DNA of 64,000 bases from Hymenobacter armeniacus. GTDB lineage: Bacteria; Bacteroidota; Bacteroidia; Cytophagales; Hymenobacteraceae. Location of the stretch: assembly GCF_014699055.1 (NCBI RefSeq), contig NZ_JACXAC010000002.1, forward strand, positions 62,001 to 126,000. The letters run 5' to 3'. Shown here one piece after another: positions 43,152 to 52,015 of the stretch (positions are counted from its first letter, which is position 1; the number at the start of each line of letters is the position of its first letter). The position numbers were made by a program, and so were the translations under genes. The notes under the pieces were generated by a model. That model saw nothing but the letters and a program-made list of their open reading frames with translations. It was not told where the DNA came from and made no database searches.

Positions 43152-45617
43152 ATGCAGCGCTACCTTCTTTTTTGCTTGCTGGCTTGTTCAGCACTGTTCT
43201 CCACGGCCCGGGCGCAGGCGCCGGCCGCGCCCACGGGCACCGGCTCCCTCACCGGTATCGTGCTCGATTCGCTCAAGAAAGAGCCCGTGCCCTACGCCAC
43301 GGTGGTGCTGCTGCCGCCCGCGCCCAACGACAAGCCCATCACGGGCGTGGCCGCCGACGACAACGGCCGCTTTGCCCTCACCAAGCTGGCCCCCGGCCCG
43401 GCCCGCCTGCGGGTGAGCTACGTGGGCTATGGTACCCAAACCAAGGACGTGACCATCACGGCCGGCGCCACCGATGCGGGCACGTTCCGGCTGCCGGTGG
43501 CGGGCACGGCGCTGGCCGAGGCCGTGGTCATCGGCACGAAGCCGGTGGTGGAAGTGAAGCCCGACCGCATTGTGTACAACGCCGACCAGGACGTGACCAA
43601 CGCCGGCGGCACCGCTTCCGACGTGCTGCGCAAGGCCCCGCTGCTGGCCGTGGACGGCGACGGCAACGTGAAAATGCGGGGCTCCAGCAATTTCAAGGTG
43701 CTCGTCAACAACAAGCCTTCGCCCACGCTGGCCAGCAACCTGGCCGAAGCCCTGAAAGGCATCCCGGCCGAGCAGATTCAGAGCGTGGAAATCATCACGA
43801 CGCCGCCGGCCAAGTACGACGGCGAAGGCACGGCCGGCATTATCAACATCGTGCTGAAAAAGGGCTCGACGCAAAAGCTGAACGGCCGCGTGAGCGCCTC
43901 GGGCGGCAACCGCAACTCTAACCTGAACGCCTCGCTCAATTTCAAGACCAAGAAGCTGGGCTTCACGTCGTCGGGCGGCACGGGCGGCTGGTACGGCCCC
44001 AACGAGTCGTCGCGCGAGCGCACCGGCCAGGACGGCTCCCGGCTGACGCAGACCGGCGCCGGCAACTACGGCGGCCGGTGGTACTACGGCTCGGTGGGCC
44101 TCGACTACGACTTGAGCGAGAAGCAAAGCCTGTCGCTGGCCACCTCGCTGAACGGCTACGGCGGGCAGGACTACAGCAGCCTGCTCTACAATCAGCAGGC
44201 GGCCGACCCGGCCAACAACCGCCTGTTTACCCGCAGCACCACCGGCCGGTTCAGCGGCTTCAACGGCGAAATGACGGGCACGTACACCAAGACCTTTGCG
44301 CTGCCCCGCAAGGAGTGGAGCGTGCTGGGCCAGTACGCCGACAACAGCGGCACGTTTGGCTACGATTTCGATGAGTTCCGGAATTCCTACGTCGACACCG
44401 GCCACGGGCTGGCCGACTACCGCGAGCGCAGCCGCGGCCGCAACCCCGGCAACGAAACCACCCTGCAAACCGACCTGGTGCAGCCCTTTGGCGAAAACCA
44501 GACCCTCGAAACCGGCTTGAAAAGCATCTGGCGCCGCACGGGCTCGGTGGCCAGCGTCACCGGCCTCACCCGCGGCCTCACGCCCGACTACGTGCCCCTG
44601 GCCGGCCGCGACACCGATTTCAGCTACGACCAGAACGTGCAGGCGGCCTACGCCACCTACACCGCCAAACTGGGCAAGAAGCTCACTCTCAGCGCCGGCA
44701 GCCGCCTGGAGCGTACGGCCCTGTCGGCCCGCTTCCGCACCACCGACACCGACTTCCAGCGCAGCTACCTCACGCTGCTGCCCAACGGCAACGCCCAGTA
44801 CGCCCTCAGCGAAAGCAACAGCCTGCGCCTGGCCTACAGCCGGCGCATCACCCGCCCCTACATCGACTACCTCAACCCCTTCGTGGACCGCTCCGACCCG
44901 AACAACGTCGTGTACGGCAACCCCGACCTCGACCCCGAGCTCACGGATTCCTATGAGCTGAGCTACAACACCAACGGCAAGGCGGGTTCGCTGAACATTT
45001 CGGGCTCGGTGCGCCGCACGGGCAATGCCATCGAGTCGATTCGCCTCACGCCCGACCCCAGCCGGCCCACCGTCACGGAGCAGACCTACCGCAACGTGGC
45101 CGCCAACACGTTCTACCAGCTCAACTTTTACGGCTCGGCCAAGCCGGCGGAGGGCTGGGACATCAGCGGCGGGCCCGATTTTCAGTACATCGTGCGCCGC
45201 AGCCCGGCCCTGGGCATCGAGCGCAGCGGCTTCACGGCGGGCCTGAACTTCAATACCTCGTACAAGCTGCCCAAAAAGTACACGCTGCAGGGCTTTGTGT
45301 ATAGCTCGCTGCCGTCGCCGGAGCTGCAGGGCCGTGGCGCGGCCAACCTCTACTACCAGCTGGGCGCCAAAAAAACGTTCCTCCACGACAAGGCCGACCT
45401 GGTGCTGAACTTCGGCTCGCCTTTCAACAATTACTGGGTGTACCGCAGCACCACCACCACGCCCACCTTCGGCGAAGTGAACGAGAACAAGGCGTTTCAG
45501 CGCTCCTTCCGCATCAGCTTTGCCTACCGCTTCGGCACCGAGCAGCAGGGCAAGCAGCGCAAGTCCATTTCGAACGACGACGTGAAGGGCGGCGGCAGCA
45601 AGCAGGGCGGGCAGTAG
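43152..45617 (+). CDS. TonB-receptor-like outer-membrane barrel (OMP_b-brl_3 type)
   Basis: 821 aa with signal peptide (MQRYLLFCLLACSALFSTARAQ). A CarboxypepD_reg-like domain (about 30-115: GIVLDSLKKEPVPYATVVLL, then SYVGYGTQTKDV) leads to a plug-like domain with KPDRIVYNADQDVTNAGGTA and GIPAEQIQSVEIITTPPAKY, then a beta barrel ending FRISFAYRFG. This is the outer-membrane beta-barrel family close to TonB-dependent receptors, common in Bacteroidota; its ligand is unknown. No SusD-like partner follows. ATG 43152 is preferred to ATG 43044. A polar tail rich in Lys/Ser/Gly (KSISNDDVKGGGSKQGGQ) follows the last strand. Confidence 0.88.
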   Translation: MQRYLLFCLLACSALFSTARAQAPAAPTGTGSLTGIVLDSLKKEPVPYATVVLLPPAPNDKPITGVAADDNGRFALTKLAPGPARLRVSYVGYGTQTKDVTITAGATDAGTFRLPVAGTALAEAVVIGTKPVVEVKPDRIVYNADQDVTNAGGTASDVLRKAPLLAVDGDGNVKMRGSSNFKVLVNNKPSPTLASNLAEALKGIPAEQIQSVEIITTPPAKYDGEGTAGIINIVLKKGSTQKLNGRVSASGGNRNSNLNASLNFKTKKLGFTSSGGTGGWYGPNESSRERTGQDGSRLTQTGAGNYGGRWYYGSVGLDYDLSEKQSLSLATSLNGYGGQDYSSLLYNQQAADPANNRLFTRSTTGRFSGFNGEMTGTYTKTFALPRKEWSVLGQYADNSGTFGYDFDEFRNSYVDTGHGLADYRERSRGRNPGNETTLQTDLVQPFGENQTLETGLKSIWRRTGSVASVTGLTRGLTPDYVPLAGRDTDFSYDQNVQAAYATYTAKLGKKLTLSAGSRLERTALSARFRTTDTDFQRSYLTLLPNGNAQYALSESNSLRLAYSRRITRPYIDYLNPFVDRSDPNNVVYGNPDLDPELTDSYELSYNTNGKAGSLNISGSVRRTGNAIESIRLTPDPSRPTVTEQTYRNVAANTFYQLNFYGSAKPAEGWDISGGPDFQYIVRRSPALGIERSGFTAGLNFNTSYKLPKKYTLQGFVYSSLPSPELQGRGAANLYYQLGAKKTFLHDKADLVLNFGSPFNNYWVYRSTTTTPTFGEVNENKAFQRSFRISFAYRFGTEQQGKQRKSISNDDVKGGGSKQGGQ

Positions 45618-45642
45618 GAGGGAGGCCCCGCCCGAAAGAGTT

Positions 45643-45677
45643 GCCCGTCCTGCCGGCCAGTGCAGGACGGGCTTTTT
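45643..45677 (+). terminator. Terminator of the barrel gene
   Basis: GCCCGTCCTGC and GCAGGACGGGC with an 8-nt loop and TTTTT, 25 nt after the stop. Confidence 0.88.
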
Positions 45678-45809
45678 GGTGGGCAAGCCCCGGGCAACCT
45701 GCGGGCCGCAAGGCGCATCTGTGGCAGCGGCTGCTGTAATGAAAAGGCGTGTGCGCCGATTTGCTGACAAACAGTACCTTGCACCATCTTTTACTTTCTG
45801 CAAAACCGC

Positions 45810-46697
45810 ATGGCCCTCACCATTACCAACCTTTCCAAAACGTACGCCAACGGCGTGCAGGCCCTCAAAAACGTCAGTCTTGACATTCCCACGGGCATGT
45901 TTGGCCTGCTCGGGCCCAACGGCGCCGGCAAATCCAGCCTGATGCGCACCATTGCCACGCTGCAGGACGCCGACACCGGCTCCATCATGCTCGACGAACT
46001 CGACGTGCTTCGGGACAAGGACGGCGTGCGGCGTATTCTGGGCTACTTGCCCCAGGAGTTTGGCGTGTACCCGCGCGTGAGCGCCGAGGAGCTGCTCGAC
46101 CACCTGGCCGTGCTCAAGGGCATCGGCAACGCCCGGGAGCGCAAGGAAACGGTGGAAGCCTTGCTGCAGCAAACCAACCTCTGGAACGCCCGCAAGAAGA
46201 ACCTGGGCGGCTACTCGGGCGGCATGAAGCAGCGCTTCGGCATTGCGCAGGCCCTGCTCGGCAACCCGCGCCTCATCATCGTCGACGAGCCCACGGCCGG
46301 CCTCGACCCGGCCGAGCGCAACCGCTTCCACAACCTGCTGAGCGAGATTGGCGAGCACATCATCATCATCCTGAGCACGCACATCGTGAGCGACGTCACC
46401 GATTTGTGCCGCAGCATGGCCATCATCAGCCAGGGCCAGGTGCGCCTCACCGGCGACCCCCTCACTGTGGTGGAGCAGCTGCGCGGCCAGGTATGGCGCA
46501 AAGTGGTGGAAAAAGACGAGGTGGCCGCCACCCAGGCCGAGCACCACGTCATCAGCACGCGCCTGTTTGCGGGCAAAACCATCGTGCACGTGCTGAGCGA
46601 CTCGCGGCCGGACGGCAGTTTCGAGGAAGTGAATCCGGATTTGGAGGACGTGTACTTCGCGCAGATTGCGGAGCGGAAGGTAGCCGTGGTTGCCTAG
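45810..46697 (+). CDS. ABC transporter ATP-binding protein
   Basis: 295 aa. Walker A GPNGAGKSSLM (about 37-47), signature YSGGMKQRFG (near 136-145), Walker B LIIVDEPTAGLDP (near 154-166) and switch His in LSTHIVSD. The C-terminal 80 residues are a family-specific extension. It is the partner of the permease gene 150 bp downstream, which carries an M1 peptidase; exporter-type ATPases of this class go with ABC-2 permeases. A family B inverted repeat lies between the two genes. The substrate is not known. Confidence 0.92.
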   Translation: MALTITNLSKTYANGVQALKNVSLDIPTGMFGLLGPNGAGKSSLMRTIATLQDADTGSIMLDELDVLRDKDGVRRILGYLPQEFGVYPRVSAEELLDHLAVLKGIGNARERKETVEALLQQTNLWNARKKNLGGYSGGMKQRFGIAQALLGNPRLIIVDEPTAGLDPAERNRFHNLLSEIGEHIIIILSTHIVSDVTDLCRSMAIISQGQVRLTGDPLTVVEQLRGQVWRKVVEKDEVAATQAEHHVISTRLFAGKTIVHVLSDSRPDGSFEEVNPDLEDVYFAQIAERKVAVVA

Positions 46698-46714
46698 CTG
46701 TCTTTCAGTACGAT

Positions 46715-46822
46715 GTAGAGACGCAATATTTTGCGTCTCATCGGCCGCGCCGTTGGGGTGTCGTTGGTGCCGCATCGTGCAACGCGAATTCAACGACGAG
46801 ACGCAACATGTTGCGTCTCTAC
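46715..46822. repeat. Inverted repeat of family B (copy B3)
   Basis: Arms of about 29 bp (46715-46743 and 46794-46822) with a few mismatches, core GTAGAGACGCAATATTTTGC. It lies inside a presumed two-gene operon. Confidence 0.85.
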
Positions 46823-46847
46823 TTCACCAATTACCACTTCTGCAATC

Positions 46848-49800
46848 ATGTTCCTCCCCATCTTTCTTTTTGAAATCAAATACCGCCTGCGCCGGCCGGC
46901 CACGTGGATATATTTTGGCCTGCTGCTCATCATGGGCGCACTGCTGACCTCCGCCGCGGGCGGCATCTTCGGCTCGGGCGCCAACGTGAGCATTGGCGGC
47001 GACGGCGGCCAGGTCAAGGTCAACTCGCCCCATTCGGTGGCCGGAGTCATTGCGTCGCTCAGCTACTTTGGGCTGCTCATCACCTCGGCCATCATGGGCA
47101 ACCCCGTGTACCGGGATTTTGAGCACCGCACGTTTTCTCTGTTTTTCACCAAGCCCATCAGCAAGGCCGGATACCTGGGCGGGCGTTTCTGGGGCTCGTT
47201 TGTGGTGTGCGCGCTGGTGTTCAGCGGCATCGGCATCGGCTCGTGGCTGGGCAGCCTGCTGCCGGGCGTGGAGGCCGACAAGTTCGGCCCTGGCCACCTG
47301 AGCTATTATGTGTGGCCCTACGTGGTGTTTGTGCTGCCCAACATGCTGCTCACGGGCGCCATCTTTTTCGCCCTAGCCACGCTCACGCGCAACATCCTGA
47401 GCACCTACATCGGCTCGGTGCTGCTGCTGGTGGCTTACCTCATTGCGCGGTCGTTTCTGCGCGATTTGGATAACATCAACCTCGCTTCCATGCTCGACGC
47501 CTTTGGCGCCAGCGCTTCCTACTACACCACCCGCTACTGGACGGCCACCGAAAAAAACACCCTGCTCACGCCCTTCAGCCACTACCTGCTGGTGAACCGC
47601 GCCATCTGGCTGGCGGTGGGCGTGGGGCTGCTGGCGTTCTGCTACGCCCGCTTCCACTTTTCGGCCTTTGCCTCCGACAAAGCGCCTTCTAAAAAAGCCC
47701 GGCTTGCGGGGGCCCTCACCGACGGCCTGGCCGCGCCCATGGGCGGGCGGCTGGTGCTGCCGCGCGTCACGCAGCTCTTCACCAGCGGCATGAACCTGCG
47801 CCAGTACTGGAGCCTCACCAAGCTGGAGTTTCGGGGCATTGTGCGCAGCGTGTATTTCGTGGCCATTGTGGCGGCGGGCGTCATCTTCCTGTTTGTGAGC
47901 GGCTGGCAGGTGGGCAAAATCTTCGACACCAGCACCTACCCCGTCACCAACGAGATGGTGGAGCTGCTCAGCGGCACGTTTGCGCTGTTCATCCTCATCA
48001 TCATCACCTACTACTCGGGCGAGCTGGTGTGGCGCGAGCGCGACGCCGGCGTGGCCCAGATTACCGACGCCCTGCCCGTGCCCAACTGGGTGCCGTTTCT
48101 GAGCAAGCTCACGGCCTTGGGGCTGGTGCAGGTGGTGCTGCTGGCCGTGGTAATGGCCTGCGGCATGCTGCTCCAAACGGTGAAAGGGTATTTCAACTAC
48201 GAGCCCGGCCTCTACATCCAGACGCTGTTTGGTTTCAAGCTGATTGACTACCTGCTGCTGTGCGTGCTGGCCATGCTGGTGCAGGTGGTGGTGAACAACA
48301 AGTACCTGGGCCACTTCGTGATGGTGCTGTATTACCTGGCCACGCTGTTCCAAAGCCAGTTGGGCATCAACCACCACCTGCTCGACTACGCCGGCAACCC
48401 CTCCACGCCCTATTCCGACATGAACGGCTACGGCCATTTCGTGACCGGTTTCACTTGGTTTAAAGTGTATTGGGCGGCGGGTGCGCTGCTGCTGGCGCTG
48501 CTGGCCAACATTTTCTGGGTGCGGGGCACCGAAGCCGCCGCCGTGCGCCGCCGCGCCGAGGCCAACCGCCGCTGGGGCCGCCCCGCCTGGACGGCCCTGG
48601 CCCTGGGCCTGCTCGTGATGCTGGGCGCCGGCAGCTTCATCTTCTACAACACCAACATCGAAAACACCTACCGCACGCCCAAGGAAGTCGAGAACCTGCA
48701 GGCCGGCTACGAAAAAACCTACCGCCGCTACCAAGACCTGGCGCAGCCCCGCCTGGTGGCCGTGAACCTCAAAACCGACCTCTTCCCGGCCACCCGCACC
48801 GTGCACATCGACGGCCGCTTCTGGCTGAAAAACCGCCACGCCCGGGCCCTGGACACCGTCATCATCAACGTGCCGCAGCGGGCCCGGGTGCGCCAGCTGG
48901 CGCTGAGCCGCCCTGCCACGCTGGTCCTGAATGACACGGTGGTGGGCCTGCGCTTCTACCGCCTGGCGCAGCCCCTGGCCCCCGGCGACTCGGTGGAAAT
49001 GACCACTGTGCTCGACTACGGTGAAAACGGCTTTCCCAATTCCGGTTCCAACACCGACATCGTGCAGAACGGCATCTTCATGAACAGCCAGGCCTACCTG
49101 CCCGGCATCGGCTACAGCGAAGATGGCGAGCTGAGCGAAGACGACGTGCGTAAGCGGCACGGCCTCAAGCCCAAAGACCGCCAGGCCCCGGCCACCGACC
49201 TGAAAGCCCGCCTCAGCAACGGCCTTTCGTCAGACGCCGACTGGATTCGCTTCGAAACCGTGCTCAGCACCAGCGCCGACCAGCTGGCCGTGGCCCCCGG
49301 CCGCCTGCTCAAGGACTGGACCCAGGGCAACCGCCGCTACTTCCACTACAAGATGGAGCAGCCCATGCTCAACTTCTACACCTTCCTCTCGGCCCGCTAC
49401 AAGGTGTATAAGGATGCGTGGCAGGACTCGGCCGGCCAGCGCGTGGTACCCATCGAAATCTACTACCAGCCCGGCCACGAGTACAACCTCAAGCGCATGG
49501 CGCAGGCCGTGAAGGAGTCGTTTGCTTACTACACCAAGAACTTCGGGCCCTACCAGCACACGCAGGTGCGCATTTTGGAGTTTCCAAAGTATCAGCAGTT
49601 TGCCCAAAGCTTTGCGGGCACCATTCCGTTCTCAGAAGGCATCGGCTTCATTGCCAAAGTCGACCCCAACGACCCCGAGGACGTGGACTACCCGTTCTAC
49701 GTGACGGCCCACGAGATAGCGCACCAGTGGTGGGGCCACCAAGTGGTGGGCGGCAACGTGCAGGGCGAAACCATGCTCATCGAAACCATGGCCCAATACT

Positions 49801-50492
49801 CGGCCCTGATGGTGATGAAGCACCACTATGGCCCGTACACCATGGGAAAATTTCTTGATTATGAGCTGAACAGCTACCTCAACGGCCGGGCTTTCGAGCG
49901 CAAGAAAGAAGTGCCGCTGGCCAAGGTCGAAAACCAGGGCTACATCCACTACCGCAAGGGCTCGGTGGTGATGTATGCCCTGCAGGACTACCTCGGCGAG
50001 GCCAACGTGAACACGGCCCTGCGCCGCTTCCTCGACCAGCACAAGTTTGAGACGCCGCCCTACACCACCGCCCCCGCGCTGGTGGCCGAGTTCCGCAAAG
50101 TGGCCCCCGACTCGCTGCAGAACATGGTCACGGACCTATTCGACCGCATCACGCTCTACGAAAACCGCGTCACCGACGCCTCCGTGAAGAAGCTGGCCAA
50201 CGGTAAATTCCAGGTAACCATGACCGTGGAAAGCAAGAAGCTGGTGGCCGACAGCCTCGGCGCCGAGCGGCCCGGTCCCGAAAACGACTACCTGCCCGTG
50301 GCCATTTTTCCGGCCCAGGGCAAGAACAAACAGCCCGTGCCGCCGCTGCTGCTCACCAAGCGCCGCTTCCACGCCGGCACTAACAAGCTGGGGTTTGTGG
50401 TGGCCAAAGAACCCGCCAAAGTGGCCGTCGACCCCTACCACGAATTTGTCGACCGCGTGGTGCAGGACAATACCAAGGATGTGGCGCTGTAA
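46848..50492 (+). CDS. ABC-2 permease fused to M1-type aminopeptidase
   Basis: 1214 aa. The first ~620 residues hold about twelve transmembrane helices in two ABC-2-type sets (IFLFEIKYRLRRPATWIYFG at the start; SLTKLEFRGIVRSVYFVAIVAAG in the middle). The rest is an M1-like domain with H955-E-I-A-H959 (TAHEIAHQWWGH) and a Glu about 20 residues on (TMLIETMAQYSALM); its beta-rich front carries DLFPATRTVHIDGRFWLKN. The fusion is known in NCBI as ABC transporter permease/M1 family aminopeptidase. Topology suggests the peptidase is exposed outside the inner membrane, perhaps acting on the exported peptide. ATG 46848 is chosen; longer frames run through repeat B3. Substrate unknown. Confidence 0.9.
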   Translation: MFLPIFLFEIKYRLRRPATWIYFGLLLIMGALLTSAAGGIFGSGANVSIGGDGGQVKVNSPHSVAGVIASLSYFGLLITSAIMGNPVYRDFEHRTFSLFFTKPISKAGYLGGRFWGSFVVCALVFSGIGIGSWLGSLLPGVEADKFGPGHLSYYVWPYVVFVLPNMLLTGAIFFALATLTRNILSTYIGSVLLLVAYLIARSFLRDLDNINLASMLDAFGASASYYTTRYWTATEKNTLLTPFSHYLLVNRAIWLAVGVGLLAFCYARFHFSAFASDKAPSKKARLAGALTDGLAAPMGGRLVLPRVTQLFTSGMNLRQYWSLTKLEFRGIVRSVYFVAIVAAGVIFLFVSGWQVGKIFDTSTYPVTNEMVELLSGTFALFILIIITYYSGELVWRERDAGVAQITDALPVPNWVPFLSKLTALGLVQVVLLAVVMACGMLLQTVKGYFNYEPGLYIQTLFGFKLIDYLLLCVLAMLVQVVVNNKYLGHFVMVLYYLATLFQSQLGINHHLLDYAGNPSTPYSDMNGYGHFVTGFTWFKVYWAAGALLLALLANIFWVRGTEAAAVRRRAEANRRWGRPAWTALALGLLVMLGAGSFIFYNTNIENTYRTPKEVENLQAGYEKTYRRYQDLAQPRLVAVNLKTDLFPATRTVHIDGRFWLKNRHARALDTVIINVPQRARVRQLALSRPATLVLNDTVVGLRFYRLAQPLAPGDSVEMTTVLDYGENGFPNSGSNTDIVQNGIFMNSQAYLPGIGYSEDGELSEDDVRKRHGLKPKDRQAPATDLKARLSNGLSSDADWIRFETVLSTSADQLAVAPGRLLKDWTQGNRRYFHYKMEQPMLNFYTFLSARYKVYKDAWQDSAGQRVVPIEIYYQPGHEYNLKRMAQAVKESFAYYTKNFGPYQHTQVRILEFPKYQQFAQSFAGTIPFSEGIGFIAKVDPNDPEDVDYPFYVTAHEIAHQWWGHQVVGGNVQGETMLIETMAQYSALMVMKHHYGPYTMGKFLDYELNSYLNGRAFERKKEVPLAKVENQGYIHYRKGSVVMYALQDYLGEANVNTALRRFLDQHKFETPPYTTAPALVAEFRKVAPDSLQNMVTDLFDRITLYENRVTDASVKKLANGKFQVTMTVESKKLVADSLGAERPGPENDYLPVAIFPAQGKNKQPVPPLLLTKRRFHAGTNKLGFVVAKEPAKVAVDPYHEFVDRVVQDNTKDVAL

Positions 50493-50514
50493 TCCCGGTT
50501 CGTTCAGAAAAAAC

Positions 50515-50547
50515 AAAAAGCCCCGGCCGTCAGGCCGGGGCTTTTTG
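50515..50547. terminator. Convergent terminator
   Basis: GCCCCGGCC-GTCA-GGCCGGGGC with TTTTT after and AAAAA before, between the fusion gene and the minus-strand gene that ends at 50571. Confidence 0.9.
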
Positions 50548-50570
50548 CTTGCTGTAAAAACGGTGCCGAA

Positions 50571-51062
50571 CTACTTCACGCGAACCTGCTTGAGGTCGCG
50601 GTTAATCTGTTTGCGGGCGGTTTTGAGGTATTTTTTGAGCTGCTGCTTGCGCGACACCACAATCACCTTGGCATCGGCCAGGTTCACCGTCGACTCCTCG
50701 GCCGAGGCGTTGAGGGTCATTTTTTCGTCGGCGTAGCCGGCGTACGTCACCACGGCCTGCAGCGCGCCAGCGTTGGCAGGCACCGTAAACTCAAACTCGC
50801 CGTCGGCATTGGTCACGGCCATCTGCTTGCTGGCGGTCAGGATAACCACGGCGCCGGGCAGGGGGCCGGCTGGGTTTGTGATTTTGCCCACCAGCACCAC
50901 TTTCTCCGAAGCAGCACCAGCGCCGGTGGTGGGGTCGTTGCTGTCCGTTTTGGCCGAGGTCAGCTCCATGTTGCTGGCATAAGCCTGGGCTTGGGTACGG
51001 GGAGAAACAAGGCCTGCGGCGAACGTCAGCAAAGAGGCGAGGAGGAAAAAGGAGGGGCGCAT
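50571..51062 (-). CDS. Exported CarboxypepD_reg-like protein, copy 1
   Basis: 163 aa with signal peptide (FFLLASLLTFAAGLVSPRTQAQA). The domain (about 55-130) reads VVLVGKITNPAGPLPGAVVIL, SKQMAVTNADGEFEFTVPANA and VVTYAGYADEKMTLNA, a CarboxypepD_reg-like beta-sandwich. A basic tail (RKQQLKKYLKTARKQINRD) follows. It resembles the gene at 51341 in layout and in the TNAxGEFE motif; the two lie in tandem, each with its own promoter element. It could be a periplasmic or surface adaptor. The function is unknown to me. Confidence 0.8.
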   Translation of the reverse strand: MRPSFFLLASLLTFAAGLVSPRTQAQAYASNMELTSAKTDSNDPTTGAGAASEKVVLVGKITNPAGPLPGAVVILTASKQMAVTNADGEFEFTVPANAGALQAVVTYAGYADEKMTLNASAEESTVNLADAKVIVVSRKQQLKKYLKTARKQINRDLKQVRVK

Positions 51063-51109
51063 GATGTACTTAAAAATCGACAGCGGAGGGCTGCCATTGT
51101 TGAACGATA

Positions 51110-51117
51110 CAAATGTA
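51110..51117 (-). promoter_or_regulatory. -7 element of copy 1
   Basis: The minus strand reads TACATTTG, a match to TAnnTTTG, 47 nt before the start codon. The same octamer precedes copy 2. Confidence 0.5.
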
Positions 51118-51232
51118 GACTTGCACCAGGGCGGGGAGCATCCTGCTTCGTCCAACGGTGGGAATTCGCCGGTGAGCGTCGGGATTCCCCTAACAGATGA
51201 TAATTGGCTATAGAAATGGATGGGGCTATCAT

Positions 51233-51262
51233 GAAAAACCCCGTCCTGAAAGGACGGGGCTC
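51233..51262 (-). terminator. Terminator of copy 2
   Basis: ACCCCGTCCT-type arms 51239-51247 and 51251-51259 with a GAA loop; on the minus strand a TTTTTC run follows. It separates the two tandem genes. Confidence 0.88.
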
Positions 51263-51340
51263 CCATTTTGAGACAGTTGTTTGCAGAGCAAAGGTGAGTA
51301 GCAGCCAGTCCCCGCGTCAGCCGAGGGAATGAGATGGTTT

Positions 51341-51763
51341 TTATCGTTTAGCAGAACCTTTTACGCGCAGCAAGTACAACGAGCCCATGGCCTGGACCGG
51401 GGCCAGCGTCACGACTTCTTCCTGCAGGCCGCCGTAGCCGCAGGCCAGCCGCACCACTTTGGCATCGCTGGGCACGCGCAGTTCAAATTCTCCTTCGGCA
51501 TTGGTCACGGCGATGGTTTTGCTGCCCTGCAGCCACACGGTGGCCCCGGGCAGCACGCCCTGCTCGCCTTGAATAACGCCGTGAATAAGCTTGTAAGTCG
51601 GCTTGGCCGCAGGTTTTTCGTCTTCCGGGTCGGCAGTAGAAGATGCTTCCGTATTCCTGGCTACGGGCGTGTAAGCCAACTGAGCGTGGCCCGGCGTGGC
51701 CCCAAGTAGGCTGATTGCGAAAAAAACAGCAAAAGCGAAGCGGGAGTAGAAAGTGCGTTGCAT
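51341..51763 (-). CDS. Exported CarboxypepD_reg-like protein, copy 2
   Basis: 140 aa with signal peptide (FAFAVFFAISLLGATPGHAQ). A disordered stretch (NTEASSTADPEDEKPAAKP) leads to the domain: LIHGVIQGEQGVLPGATVWL, then SKTIAVTNAEGEFELRVPSD and LACGYGGLQEEVVTL. It is a relative of the gene at 50571 (same order of strands, shared TNAxGEFE), and shorter. A perfect inverted repeat covers its start codon, and a -7 element lies just upstream. No function can be given. Confidence 0.78.
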   Translation of the reverse strand: MQRTFYSRFAFAVFFAISLLGATPGHAQLAYTPVARNTEASSTADPEDEKPAAKPTYKLIHGVIQGEQGVLPGATVWLQGSKTIAVTNAEGEFELRVPSDAKVVRLACGYGGLQEEVVTLAPVQAMGSLYLLRVKGSAKR

Positions 51764-51779
51764 TAATACAAGTATTAAT
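51762..51779. promoter_or_regulatory. AT-rich palindrome at the start of copy 2
   Basis: ATTAATAC-AA-GTATTAAT is a perfect 8-bp inverted repeat that overlaps the start codon (51761-51763) and lies just downstream of the -7 element at 51789-51796. It could be an operator or a hairpin that hides the translation start. Confidence 0.5.
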
Positions 51780-51788
51780 TGTGTAATG

Positions 51789-51796
51789 CAAATGTA
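51789..51796 (-). promoter_or_regulatory. -7 element of copy 2
   Basis: The minus strand reads TACATTTG, 25 nt before the start codon; the same octamer precedes copy 1. Confidence 0.5.
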
Positions 51797-51943
51797 CTAC
51801 TATTTCAAGTAATCCTGCAAATTATTTTCATCATATTCCTTAAATATTTCTCTGATAAAGCCAAGTTCGGACAGTTGTCACCGCAGCTTCAGGCAATGAG
51901 TTCTGGTATGAAAGCTGCAGAACGTGCGGGAATAAGAGCCGAA

Positions 51944-51980
51944 TAAAAAAGGCGCAGCCTCCCTGTGGAAGGCCGCGCCA
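51944..51980 (-). terminator. Terminator of the sigma-factor operon
   Basis: GGCGCAGCCTCC and GGAAGGCCGCGCC pair with one mismatch, and on the minus strand a TTTTTTATTC run follows, 35 nt after the stop at 52016. Confidence 0.8.
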
Positions 51981-52015
51981 ACTGTGTTAATCGAAGAAAT
52001 GGGAATGGGCGGCCG

